The notes under the pieces are model-generated. The model did not search any database. It was not told the DNA's origin and saw only the letters and a program-made list of their open reading frames with translations. A DNA stretch of 64,000 bases from Metellina segmentata (taxonomy: Eukaryota > Arthropoda > Arachnida > Araneae > Tetragnathidae): the NCBI GenBank assembly GCA_947359465.1, contig OX375876.1, forward strand, positions 86,086,184 through 86,150,183, read 5' to 3'. Shown here piece after piece: positions 35,035 to 45,850 of the stretch (position 1 is the first letter of the stretch; each line of letters opens with the position of its first letter). The position numbers were made by a program, and so were the translations under genes.

Positions 35035-36991
35035 ATAGAAAGAATAAAGACATTTAAAGTATGCTCACATCTTATACTCTAACCTTGAATTATGATTAAC
35101 TGTGAGCTATTGAAGTGTTACTTTCACTATAAAAACGCACTTTATTGTACAGTTGCTAATTAATTGGTAATTTTCTCTTAATTTTGTTTGTTGACGAGCA
35201 AATATGCTCTACTCTCCAATATTTCTTTTTACTTTGTCAACACACTAATTCCAGAACGCAAATGACCACTAATGCCTTCATACGCGCCCTGGAAAGCTTT
35301 GTAAAGAAAAGTGAGCTGTGGCAATTTTTATTCTAAATTCATATATTTAAACTCACTATTTCCTCTTGTTACTTTCGTTAGTCCTCAGGATGGTGAACGT
35401 CTTGATCCACCGAAATGGCCATCGACGATGTTTACAAGCTATCAATACTTATTAGTCTTTGTTTTGAAGCGATACAATTTTAACTACCAATTGATAAGAA
35501 AATCGTAAGCTTATGTGATTGCTAGTTCTTTGAATTGATTGAATGCTTGGATACTTGAATTTAAAAAAGCATAAAAGCTCTCAAATCACAATGACATCGT
35601 ATACCCTATAACCTATTGAATCAACTCAAATATTCCTTGATTTCACTGACGTATGAAAGTTTCTCAGGGAAGTCAAACGAGCTATTCCGTAAGATTTAGA
35701 GCAAAACAAATACGATGGGTAGTTTCGAATTCATAATTAAAAATATTTTAGTTGTTAGCTTGTAGCAAAAGATTCCAGAAGTATTCTCATGGAAACAGAA
35801 TTTAAAATGAATTGAATAAGTACGTTTTTTGTATCAAATTTTTATTAACAATTTCGCTTATAATATTATTGTGTTTCACATTTTGAATTTTATTGAATTT
35901 AATTTGAAATTTACATTTTCTTGATCTAAAAATACATTTATGCTATTTTATCTCGTGAACGATACAATACCGTCATCTTCATAAGATTCAAGTTTAGACT
36001 TCTATCATTAAGCACTCTGACTTTCTGTGGATGTTAAGTATTATTTCATTTGACACTTGTGAAGAATACAATTAATAATACGTCCTAATACATATTGGTA
36101 TACTTTTCAATATAAGGCATCTAGAAAGAAAAACCACCACCCTCTTCATTTAAACAATTTTATCAGTAGATCAAACTTAACGGTAGCATACGTGAGGGAA
36201 TAACATCTATCAATTCATATACATAGAATTCGTTTAAGCGCGGCCATCTTCATATTAAATTAAACATCAACTTCATACTTTCCATATGTGACACAAAATA
36301 TCAAATCTATACCATAATTTAACTTCAGATACCAAGTTTCATTTTATTCAAGATTACAGAGAGTTTGGAGTTCCTTCTGTTAAATCAGTTTCCAGACTTA
36401 TGAATATCTTTCTTGATAATATTCCAATAGCTCTTATATTTTGTAGCATGGTGCTATTACGGTACCCATACTAAATACACACAAGGTTTTAGTTTTTAAA
36501 TAACTTTCAGTTTGCAATATTAATTATTAAATAATTTTCGAAAGAATTATGAATGGGAACCTTGATGTATTTTGACAGAATTCGATTCAGAAAGACTTAA
36601 TATTACAATCGAAATTTCATCTCTTTCCTCTGATAACTTTTTGTGATACGCTTAAATTTTTGTAACTAAGGTGAATTTAGGGGCACTTAAAAGTGAACAA
36701 AATTATAACAGTCCTCAAAAAAGTAAATATTTGAAAAATGTTTCGAATTATCATTAATGTAATCTAACGGACATTGTCGTCTACCTGTGATGTGAAGCAC
36801 TGCTGAACAAGGATCGCTTTAATAGTAAAGATGGGAAAAACTATATTTTTACGATACGTCGTAACGCTTATTGCTAACTTGGATAACAGTTATCGTTAAA
36901 TTTTATAGTACTAAAACTATAGTACTACTACTATTTAATAGTTGCTAAATATTTTAATTTAAAATATTTTAATATTTAAAAGTTATTAACA
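35035..36991. other. AT-rich intronic DNA, nothing recognised
   Basis: Contains local small palindromes at 36885-36985 (TATAGTACTAAAACTATAGTA) next to the TTAA element that follows. No repeat family or coding region recognised. Confidence 0.35.
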
Positions 36992-36995
36992 TTAA

Positions 36996-37721
36996 GGGGG
37001 TCCGGGACACATTGAAACAAAATTTTTTATTAATCATTTTGAATTTTTTTGTACTGATTACCCATCTTACTAATAAGCGAAATCACAACACAAAATTTTT
37101 CCAAAAGTTCTAGAAAAATTTTTAATTAAAATTTTTTGAAAAAAAAGAGGGGTTATTTTAAATTGCTAAGGCTCAAAATATTCTAGATCCATTTTCAAAA
37201 CTCTTGCGGTAAATTATTCACAAATTTATTAACTTTAATTTAGATGCAGCAATTTAAAAAATATTAATTTAATAAAAAATAAAAAATATTTGAATGAAAA
37301 TGTTTGAAAATTTTAAGGTACTTTTTTTTTAAAAGTCATATTTTTAAAAGTAAATATTTGTTTTAAATTTGCTGAATTAAAATTAAAGTATAATGTTTGA
37401 AAAAGATATATTCCAAATTTCAACCCTTAAACTTTATCGGTTTTCGACTTATAGCAATTTGAATACTGGAAATCTTGAAAAAATGTATCTTTTAGAAAAA
37501 CGCATTTAAAGTTTTAAGGACAGATGTTGTTGCCATGACAACAACTGTCAAGAGTGTTAGATTTTCAAAATAACGCACCACAAAAATTATTATATCTCTA
37601 GTTCTAATTACGATAGAAACATGATTTAAACGTCATTTAAGCAGAAAAACACAGAGAATTTGTTAAAATAATAAAAAAAAACAATTTCGAAAATTTGACG
37701 ATTTTTGTGTCCCGGACCCCC
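36996..37721. mobile_element. 726-bp TTAA-type element with 16-bp perfect TIRs
   Basis: The left end GGGGGTCCGGGACACA is repeated inverted at the right end TGTGTCCCGGACCCCC. TTAA flanks both sides (36992-36995 and 37722-37725). The interior is AT-rich (TTTGAAAATTTT-type) with no transposase. The TTAA duplication indicates piggyBac-type mobilisation. The sequence is unrelated to the CCTTTACGC MITE, so this is another family. Confidence 0.9.
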
Positions 37722-37725
37722 TTAA

Positions 37726-38254
37726 ACAGTAAATACTGATAATCATTCTTTTCAAATTTATTATTCATCAAGATGTGGTCAATTATGCTCATGAGGGTGT
37801 TCATCTCGACAACCACCAGTTGGGATAAGGTTCCTTTCAATCCTCTTTTAGTCAAGAAACAAATGAACAGTTCCTAATTAACTACAAATGCATAATTTCG
37901 ATCTACGAATAGCAACTTTCAATGATGACATGAGCCCTGAAATCGACAATTACTTGAACATTGAATATCCTATGACATAACAATAGTAAATTCATGAAAT
38001 TGCATATTTAGGCTAATTTGATGATGTAGACCTGATTAAACCATCAAAACATGCAGCTGCCATTGGAAATTGTGTGAATTTGTAAAGGACGTAATCCTCT
38101 ATTAAATTCTACTGTTGAATTTGCTTTACTATAAATAGTACTCGAAGTAAAGGGGGTTCATTTTTTAAGCAACTGTACATTGATAGTTTAAAAACATATA
38201 TTTTCCTGGATCTTTAAGTACATCTATGTGAAACATGATAAGAAGCAACCCTAC
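37726..38254. other. Syt7 intron, donor side of exon 38255-38371
   Basis: Unique-looking AT-rich intron ending at the Syt7 donor site (minus strand GTAGGG at 38254-38249). No repeat recognised. Confidence 0.4.
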
Positions 38255-38371
38255 CTTCAAAATAGAAAGTTTCATTCCACCGAGGATTCAGAGTTCGATG
38301 TTTGACCTTTGTTTCCAATTTCCTTTTCTTATCCGGTAGAAGAGTCACTTTTACGTATGGGTCGCTAGTCC
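38255..38371 (-). CDS. Syt7: Synaptotagmin-7 exon, first part of the C2A domain
   Basis: This 117-bp exon gives two bases, 38 codons and one base. It reads [20 protein letters not shown], then [25 protein letters not shown] holds a conserved Ca2+-coordinating Asp of loop 1. The polybasic strand [13 protein letters not shown] is the lipid/AP-2-binding face of synaptotagmin C2A domains. WNETFYFEG matches arthropod Syt7 as I know it. The acceptor is CTTTTTCTCCAG ahead of 38371 and the donor GAAG/GTAGGG after 38255. It joins the exon at 5961-6130 in phase. The preceding exon (start of C2A, -LPAKDxSG-) was not found up to 64000. The acceptor site itself has been copied 524 bp upstream. Confidence 0.93.
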
Positions 38372-39417
38372 CTGGAGAAAAAGACAATAGAAAAACCTTA
38401 TTCCAAAGATTCAGTTGGATACTAGTAAGACATTTAAATATACGATAGGGGTTCAATAAGATTGTATTCATTCGACTTGAAGGCCGTTTTCACACATTTG
38501 CAAAACCAGAGCCGTTTGCAAATCCGCCGTCGGTTCATTCCGTTGGCGTTTTTGACACAAACCGGTATTGACTATGCCTGTAATTAGTTTGGTTTTGGTC
38601 GTGATGAAAGAAAGATGTTTGCTCCTGTCAACAGACGTTATCTCCTTAGGCTATTTTATAAAGTAAGAGAGTTTTTATGTACAGCGGCAAATACGAAAGA
38701 TAATGCTGGGTACATTCCTTTCTGACTGTGACAAGCAATCAATTTGGAACGAAATCCTTACACAATATTTGAAAAACTTAGAAAGAATGTCCAAATTTTT
38801 AAGCTAATTGTATTGGTACACAAATACATTTGGAACGATTAGAAAATAGTATTACGTACCAGGATACTATTATATAACGAAAACATGTATTATCCCTGGA
38901 GAAAAAGACAATAGAAAAACCTTATTCCAAAGATTCAGTTGGATACTAGTAAGACATTTAAATATACGATAGGGGTTCAATAAGATTGTATTCATTCGAC
39001 TTGAAGGCCGTTTTCACACATTTGCAAAACCAGAGCCGTTTGCAAATCCGCCGTCGGTTCATTCCGTTGGCGTTTTTCACACAAACCGGTATTGACGATG
39101 CCTGTAATTAGTTTGGTTTTGGTCTTGATGAAAGAAAGATGTTTGCTCCTGTCAACAGACGTTATCTCCTTAGGCTATTTTATAAAGTAAGAGAGTTTTT
39201 ATGTACAGCGGCAAATACGAAAGATAATGCTGGATACATTCCTTTCTGACTGTGACAAGCAATCAATTTGGAACGAAATCCTTACACAATATTTGAAAAA
39301 CTTAGAAAGAATGTCCAAATTTTTAAGCTAATTGTATTGGTACACAAATACATTTGGAACGATTAGAAAATAGTATTACGTACCAGGATACTATTATATA
39401 ACGAAAACATGTATTAT
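38370..39417. repeat. 524-bp tandem duplication including the Syt7 3' splice site
   Basis: Copy 1 (38370-38893) and copy 2 (38894-39417) agree apart from a handful of substitutions, for example GTTTTTGACACAAACC against GTTTTTCACACAAACC. The left border falls within two bases of the first base of the Syt7 exon. Copy 2 therefore carries an intact duplicate of the polypyrimidine tract and acceptor (minus strand CTTTTTCTCCAGGGA) without the exon behind it. Confidence 0.95.
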
Positions 39418-39910
39418 CCCGAGGGAAATGGACGCTACCACAATAAAGCAAGTGAATACAGCATAATATACTACACACATTACAAATATTTGTGAAAATT
39501 AACTAAGAAACGCACTGATTGACGATCAACTTCAGATGATTAAGATTAGCGACAAATTAAAATTAAAAATTAAAATTAAACAAAATAACAGGAAATGAGA
39601 GGTAAAGTTCGCAGAACACTAATGAGAACATTCCGGCGTCTGAATTGTCCAGTTCAACGTTGAATACGTTTACCAGTGTCAAAGGCCGGACCGAACTTCG
39701 TAGGAAACCTTCTATTTCATTATATACATCCGGAGCCGGCAGTGGCACTATCTTTGATTGTGCCAGTGTACAAGAAAACGGCCTTTCTCCTTCAGTATGT
39801 GCCAGGGAAATATTTTAACTTTATATGTGGTGGGCAAAGTCCAATGTTGCACTACGTAGGATTATCGTTCATAATACTTCATATGGTACACTAAGTGTCG
39901 GTAAGTAGCC
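39418..39910. other. Intronic DNA, nothing recognised
   Basis: Short open frames on both strands near 39563-39894. I recognise no product or repeat. Confidence 0.3.
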
Positions 39911-40222
39911 CAATTTAAGCCGCACTGGAGCAACACATGGACTATTGTCGATGTTCCGTGATCAATCCCTAAGCGAAAGATCCGAGGATAACAGCCCATA
40001 ATTTTAAACCATGGTCAGATAAAGAGATCAGCACCTGAGTTGGCACCCCAATCTCCAAACTTCCACACCACGCCAACGTAACGCTATTTGAGGACATACC
40101 AGATTTAACATGCACCCTCCTCACGTACACGATATTCTTTGGTTGGATCGAGTTTTGAACTCGCACCCCTCTGATTGCTAATCGTTTCCACCAGCTAGGC
40201 TACGTAACCGCGGTGGTATCCA
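39911..40222 (-). mobile_element. SINE-A, best-preserved tRNA-like head
   Basis: On the minus strand it begins with a tRNA-like module. The A box is TAGCCTAGCTGG (fits TRGCNNAGYNGG), followed by GATTAGCAATCAGAGG. GTGCGAGTTCAAAACTCG lies at the B-box position. The body then contains GAATATCGTGTACGTGAGG, CGTGGTGTGGAAGTTTGGAG and GGTGCCAACTCAGGTGCTGA, and the 3' end GTTGCTCCAGTGCGGC. Length is about 310 bp. Pol III promoter boxes plus a tRNA-unrelated body define it as a tRNA-derived SINE. Confidence 0.85.
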
Positions 40223-41194
40223 CAATAAACGTCGGAAATAAAACAATTTCACTACCATAAAGTACATATCTTATAGTATATAGTAGCTAGAATACAATTC
40301 AACTCGTATAAGTACAGACAGTGAATTTCAATTTGATTATTTGAATATTTCTGGATTATAATAATTTGACTTTTCATTACGCATTTATCTACAGTACTTT
40401 CTTATGAACCCATTGGTTTTGTATTACCAGGTAAATTAAATTATTTTAAGTGTAAGCGAGAACACTTGTATGAAATACATGGTTATAGTTTTAAAATTGC
40501 ATTCATGCAAAATTCTAAAGAGGACAATTTCCATTTACTATTATACAACTCTAGACATAAAATGCGATTTTATTTGTTTTCCTCTGAACACAAGTAATTT
40601 GGTAAAACGTTAATCCAAATTATAATTTATCTATTGCAACTTGGAACGGATGTTTATCATCGATCTTATTTTGACTTATTTTCAAGTAGGAACAAGAAAA
40701 TAACTGTAATCACAGTACTTTACCATACGGTAGAGATCATATAGACATACTGTGACAGTGGATCTTTAAAAAAATGTCCTCAAAGGACAATAAGCATAAA
40801 ATATCGCAACTCCCAAACAATAAACTCGCTTTAAAAATTCATAAAACGCACGAATCCAATTTGCAGTGCAGCTGTCGTTCCAAAGCCTAGACCTTCCCCA
40901 GACAATTTAACGCATCAATTTTTCCCTCTTGATGTTGTTTTATTTGGAGTGCATGAGTGAGTGCTGACAACACAGTTGTTGCAGCAAGTGATATCTTCCG
41001 GATGTAAACAACCCTATCCGGGGGATATCACTCCAACTATCCAGTTTCCAGGAGGACCATGCTGGCGGGATGCCAGGGAGAATCGCCACAAGATGAAGAA
41101 TTCATACTCATGCGTGTCTCGTTTTATGAATCTCGTAATATGTCACGGTGGGGAGAGAGTGTAAATTTCTCATCAAGTTCCCACACACGGAAAA
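40223..41194. other. Intronic DNA, nothing recognised
   Basis: 40930-41165 is GC-richer and contains a 67-codon frame (40961-41164 plus) of no known family. The rest is AT-rich and featureless. Confidence 0.3.
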
Positions 41195-41195
41195 T

Positions 41196-41560
41196 AAAAT
41201 AAATTTAATAGTTTTACTTTCTACAGTTTTCTTTTAGTTTCTTAATAGTTTTACTTCCTCCAGTTGTGTTAGTTTGTTGATAGTTTTCCTTTTTTTTTCA
41301 CTTTATTTTTAGCTTGTTAATAGTTTTACTTTCTTCAGTTTTTTGTTAGTTTGTTGATAGTTTTACTTTCTTCAGTTTTATTTTTAGTTTCTTAATAGTT
41401 TTACTTCCTTTAGTTTTGTGTTAGTTTGTTGATAGTTTTACTTTCTTCGGTTTTATTTTTAGCTTGTAAATAGTTTTACTTTCTTCAGTTTTGTTTTAGT
41501 TTGTTGGTAGTTTAACTGTATTTGGATTTGTTTTACTTTGTTGGTAGTTTTACTTTCTAC
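41196..41560. repeat. T-rich minisatellite (AGTTTTACTTTCTTCAGTTTT family)
   Basis: The words TAGTTTTACTTTCTTCAGTT and TTAGTTTGTTGATAG alternate about eight times, with units of roughly 37-60 bp and many small length differences. Strong strand asymmetry: the plus strand is T-rich with almost no A tracts. Confidence 0.9.
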
Positions 41561-42152
41561 TGTTTAGTGTACAAATGTATATTTTTAGCCTCACCTAAAA
41601 AAAACATGAGTTATTTTTGTTTTCCCTCTTAAGGTATTGTAAAATAACTTTTAGTTTGTTATGTATGAAACGATACTAAGACTAAACGTTACTAAAATAT
41701 AATTTTAAACACCATAATCCATTAAAGTTACATAATAACTCCCTTTTCTATCAACTCTTTTCACTCTAGTATGTTTCGTAGCAATAACCCTCTGGAAACC
41801 CATATATTTTCAATACATCTTGTCTCCACTCCCATCATTTGAACTATCCAAGCACATTAACCATGACTACATATAGAGCCGCTCATTCAAATTACTTGTT
41901 TCTTCTTCCTCTCTGATTGCTGGTGTATTCCAGATGCACGTGGAAACTTTATTAAAACAGCCTCTTTTCTGCCAACACCAATTTTCTGATAAACGCTCTT
42001 AATAGGTCCCATAATCCAATAAACATTATCTGAATTCTTAAACTCGTAGCAGGCTAGGTTCTTTCTAATTATTCTTTCACGATCCCCTTTAAACTAGTAT
42101 TTCAGAGACGTTCCAAACACTCTATTCACATCACAGAAATCTTTCACATACA
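41561..42152. other. AT-rich DNA, nothing recognised
   Basis: No repeat or gene supported between the minisatellite and the Tc1 element. Confidence 0.3.
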
Positions 42153-42154
42153 TA

Positions 42155-43546
42155 TACTCAGGAACATTGAAAATAGCGCACCAAGAAGGGAGCATCGGAT
42201 TAAAATTAAATTTAATACACATAATGATACAGATGAGAGATTCACTTAATCCCAAAATCGATGCAATTAAACAAATACAGTGGGTACAATTAGACAAATA
42301 CAGTGCAACTTCAATAGCGCGTCGGACCGCCTCTTGCTGCAATACATGCCGCAACAAGGTCCGGCATTGAATTGATTAGATGTCTGATGTTGTTATCCTG
42401 AGACAGATGGGCCCACAAATCTTGAACAACCAACTCCAAATCATGTACAGAGTGACACGGTAGCATATGGCATTTCAGCTGGTCCAACACATGCTCTATA
42501 GGGGACAAGTCCGGGGAGCAGGCCGGCCATCGAAAAGTCTGAACATGACGTTGGAAGTCTTGAGCATTTCGAGCTGTATGCGGACGAGCATTATCTTGCT
42601 GGAAAAGTGTCCCTGGAAGACCATTTAGGAAAGGTTCCACGTAGGGTCAAAGAATGTCATCAACATAACGCTGGCCCGTAAAGATTCCACGTACCACAAT
42701 AAAAGTGGACCGGCTATCATGGCTATGGGCCCCCAGACCATTACACCTGCTGTACGGGCAATGTGTCGCGCGACAGCGTGGGTGGAATTGTACCGTTTAC
42801 CAAGGCGCCTCGACCCCATACCCGGCTATCATCTGTCCCCAAAACAAACCGGTATTCATCCCTAAGCACCACGTTTTGCCAATCTGTGGCATTCCACGTC
42901 GCTATGTCTTGGTACCACTATAGACGGAGTCGTCGATGTTTTGATGTTAAAGGCAGTACACGAAAAGGGCGCTAGAATTGCAGATTCGCTTCTGCAAGGC
43001 GTCTGGAATAGGTTTGTGAAACAACTGGCACCCCTACATCTGATTATATCGTGGAACGAGTCACTGTGAGATCCACGAGCGCTTGCCGCACGATCCTTCC
43101 ATCCTCTCGTCTCGTAGTCTTCCAGGTCGGTACTCCGCACGTGGGTACCACCTCGTGTCCACTGTTCCCAACATTTTCTGACGGCACACTCCGAACGATC
43201 GACCTGGCGAGTAACACGGCGCGTCGATCAGCCTGCGGTTTTCATGACGATGATGAGTCCCCTCTCAAACTCGCACAACTGTGAGAAATGTCTTCTCACT
43301 CGTCTACCTGGCATTCTTCGCTTACTAAAGTCCTCCTAGAGTCTGATTGTGATCGTCATGTTCATGAATCTTCCACTATGCGCCGGTCCCACTTCCTGAT
43401 TGCAGCGGCACTGGAGGGTGTGTGGTCATGCGCATTGGCACCAAACTTGGATCATTTGCATATCGGACCTCACTGTACTTATTTGCAAAGTTTCGCGACT
43501 GTACCTTTCTTCCTTCTTGGTGCGCTATTTTCAATGTTCCTGAGTG
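42155..43546 (-). mobile_element. Tc1-like transposon, 1.39 kb, moderately decayed
   Basis: Near-perfect TIRs: ACTCAGGAACATTGAAAATA then GCGCACCAAGAAGG at the left, and the exact inverted sequence at the right. The match covers at least 33 bp. TA at 42153-42154 and 43547-43548 gives the target duplication. It carries a minus-strand transposase pseudogene. TIR and protein sequence differ from the elements at 26214, 32100 and 63094. Confidence 0.92.
42311..43300 (-). pseudogene. Tc1-like transposase pseudogene
   Basis: Reading on the minus strand from about 43300, an N-terminal HTH region (ending VRKCWEQWTRGGTHVRS) is followed after frame changes by the first catalytic Asp in VVLRDEYRFVLGTDDSRVWG (near 42870). 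Then come TAGVMVWGPIA (near 42740), the second Asp in LFQQDNARPHTARNAQ, and Glu in SPDLSPIEHVLDQL. The C-terminus is AACIAARGGPTRY. I count 32 residues between the second Asp and Glu, two fewer than in the 32100 element. All three acidic residues remain, but at least three frame breaks make it non-functional. A 109-codon C-terminal frame (42640-42311) is still open. Confidence 0.88.
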
Positions 43547-43548
43547 TA

Positions 43549-45180
43549 TGTATATATACCTTGGAAGATGTTGTCACATCACATCCATCGTGATCTGAAT
43601 GTGGGACAGATCTTCCTGAAGGACTTCGGACAAACAGGCTTGTATTTACATGTCGTCTTAAAGAAACTTCAAGCAGCTGATTGGATTTCATCGTAATGAA
43701 CTCTAAATCAAGCGCTTCAGTCTACCAGTTTCTTAAAGCGACGCATTTAATCACTCGGACACTGGTGGGTCTGGTATTAAATGTAAGGTTAATGGATTTT
43801 ATGATTAGGATGGACTATAAACATCGTACCGAGATTAATATTGGAGGATCGAATGGCAGAAAACGATTGTTTCTAAGTTAGGAAAAGCTAATCCATTTGA
43901 AAATGAATTTAGTTTATATAGTACCGATTTTTCGAGAGGGTATTATTTTATTGATTTTCAGTTGCGGAAAGATTAAATGTAGAGCAGAGATAATTTTAAA
44001 CCTTATAAAGAAATATTTATTTTATAGTAAAAGTTAAACACTGTGAGGGATATTAAATGATTTAAGACCTTTAAAAATAGGGAATGCAGAAAAATCCTGG
44101 AGCAATGCAATTTGAAATAAGTGGATTTTTAACCTTCGAAGCGGGTATTTCAGCAATAAATTCTAAACCTTTCTGAACCAATTGCAACGAAGGACATATT
44201 GACGGCGTATCATATGAAAATAACCCCTAAAAACAATTCTATCTGGCCTAAACTTTTCAATATTATTGAGAGAAAAAGAAATTGAAATGAATCCCGACGT
44301 TTGGAGTTGAAGATTTTGTATCTATATAGAATATTAGACGCACTTCTTGAATTCAAACGTCTGCGTTAGCGCAGGATCCTAATTCAACGCATGCCCGTCG
44401 TAAGCCATAAAAGAGTAACACGTAAAGATGGGAAAGAAAATCAGAAAGGAAAACTGTATCAAAACTCAATAAATAACGTTTTGTTTTCAATTTGATGCTG
44501 ACTACTCAAAAGCAAAAAAAAATATTTTAGAGTAAATGCTTGCGTTTCATAAATGTATTTGTTCAATGTTAGTCTCTTCAGGCATTTGGAGGGCTCCATT
44601 CAACTGCATGAAGAATGTACACGGAATCCAAATGTATCGTGGTGCTGTTATTTTTAGAAGTAAGAGTAAATACAATGAAAATGTATTACAAAGCAGTATT
44701 TATTTGAGTTAGCCAATAAGGATTTAAGTTATTTATAGAAATAATATTAGGATTGGAATGTTTATGTTACAAAAATTAACATTATATGATTAATTACACA
44801 CATAGCATATTATTTATAATACTTATATTTTATAATTCAATAGCCCAATAAAAGTTTTCGAGTGAACCCACTTCTATTTTTCATTGGAAATTACTTTTTT
44901 TCGTAATGATACTTTTTGATAATGACACTGTTTTTGAGCATTTGAACTTGTCTTTATTTAGCGATAAAATATAGTATAAATTTGTAATCTATTAGAGTAA
45001 ATGCAATTACTAAAACAGAATTTCAGGTATGCAATGTTAATTTTGTGTGTTGTTCACTATAAAATTAAGTGAAATCAGATAAACGTATTTATATCATGTA
45101 CCTGTGTATTATTTTTTGCTTGGATACTGAGTAGCTAAATACATGTTATGTACACGTGGTATCAAATAATCTAATGGTTA
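43549..45180. other. AT-rich DNA, nothing recognised
   Basis: A plus-strand frame at 43681-43881 has no recognisable product. No repeat shared with the window. Confidence 0.35.
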
Positions 45181-45700
45181 ATTACTAATTCGAAACATTG
45201 TATCTTCAAGTGATATCTTCTAATTGCATTCATGTATAATAAATAATTATATTACATATATGAATAATAAATTAGTCCAAATACACATGGGGTATCTAAT
45301 AATGTAATAAGCAAATCATGAATAATAAATTATTCTAAATACATGGGATATCTAATAATGTTATCAACGAATCATGGATAAGTGTATACATTATATATAT
45401 CCAATACAGGGACATCTTACAATCTAATACATGGATTCGATACATGGGTGGAGTGGTCGTTCACGGTAAGAAGGCGATTTGTCGCCAAATATGGTAACCT
45501 TCACCGTTTGCGGATTTTTTTCACATCTGCCGTTCTTGTTATGGCAACCCTATCTGCTGTTAGGGAATTCGGCCGCCATCTTGATTTGGCGACAAACATC
45601 TTACCGTGAACGACCACTCCACCGATACATGGTTATCTTATAATTCAATACAAGAGTAACGAATGATTCTACATACATGTGGTATTTAATAATCTATCTT
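45181..45700. repeat. Degenerate tandem repeat (ATACATGG-ATCTAATAAT family)
   Basis: CTAATAATGTAATAAGCAAA, TCATGAATAATAAATTA and ATACATGGGATATCTAATA alternate with spacing of about 60-70 bp. The hAT-like MITE at 45447-45623 is inserted in this array and its target duplication is one of the array's GATACATG words. A relative of the array (ATGAATAATAAATA units of about 30 bp) lies at 48430-48545. Confidence 0.75.
45447..45623. mobile_element. 177-bp hAT-like MITE with perfect 8-bp target duplication
   Basis: The left end GGTGGAGTGGTCGTTCACGG (continuing TAAGA) is exactly inverted at the right end TCTTACCGTGAACGACCACTCCACC-type border, about 25 bp perfect. Further inward GATTTGTCGCCAAAT pairs with ATTTGGCGACAAA after a gap. 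GATACATG stands on both sides (45439-45446 and 45624-45631). An 8-bp duplication is the signature of hAT transposition. No coding capacity. The perfect duplication and arms indicate a recent insertion. Confidence 0.92.
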
Positions 45701-45704
45701 TTTA

Positions 45705-45850
45705 TGTAAAGCAAAGTTGGCGTCTGTCTGTCTCTTCTCTATGCAAATCTGCACCGTTTGACCAATCCCCACCAAATTTAGTACACTTAATACTTGCGAG
45801 TAACGTAGGCTACATATCAACCTTGTTCAATTGGTTCTAAGTGGGTAGAA
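45705..45850. mobile_element. Dispersed repeat related to 17798-18352 (inverted)
   Basis: GCACCGTTTGACCAATCCCC followed by ACCAAATTTAG is the complement of the phrase at about 18125-18160. The preceding GTCTGTCTGTCTC run is typical of the ends of some non-LTR elements. It is a fragment only; I could not define the borders. Confidence 0.5.

Noticed and set aside
38894..39417. A second copy of the Syt7 exon
   Set aside because: The duplication stops at the acceptor. The exon's coding bases are not copied apart from the first two.
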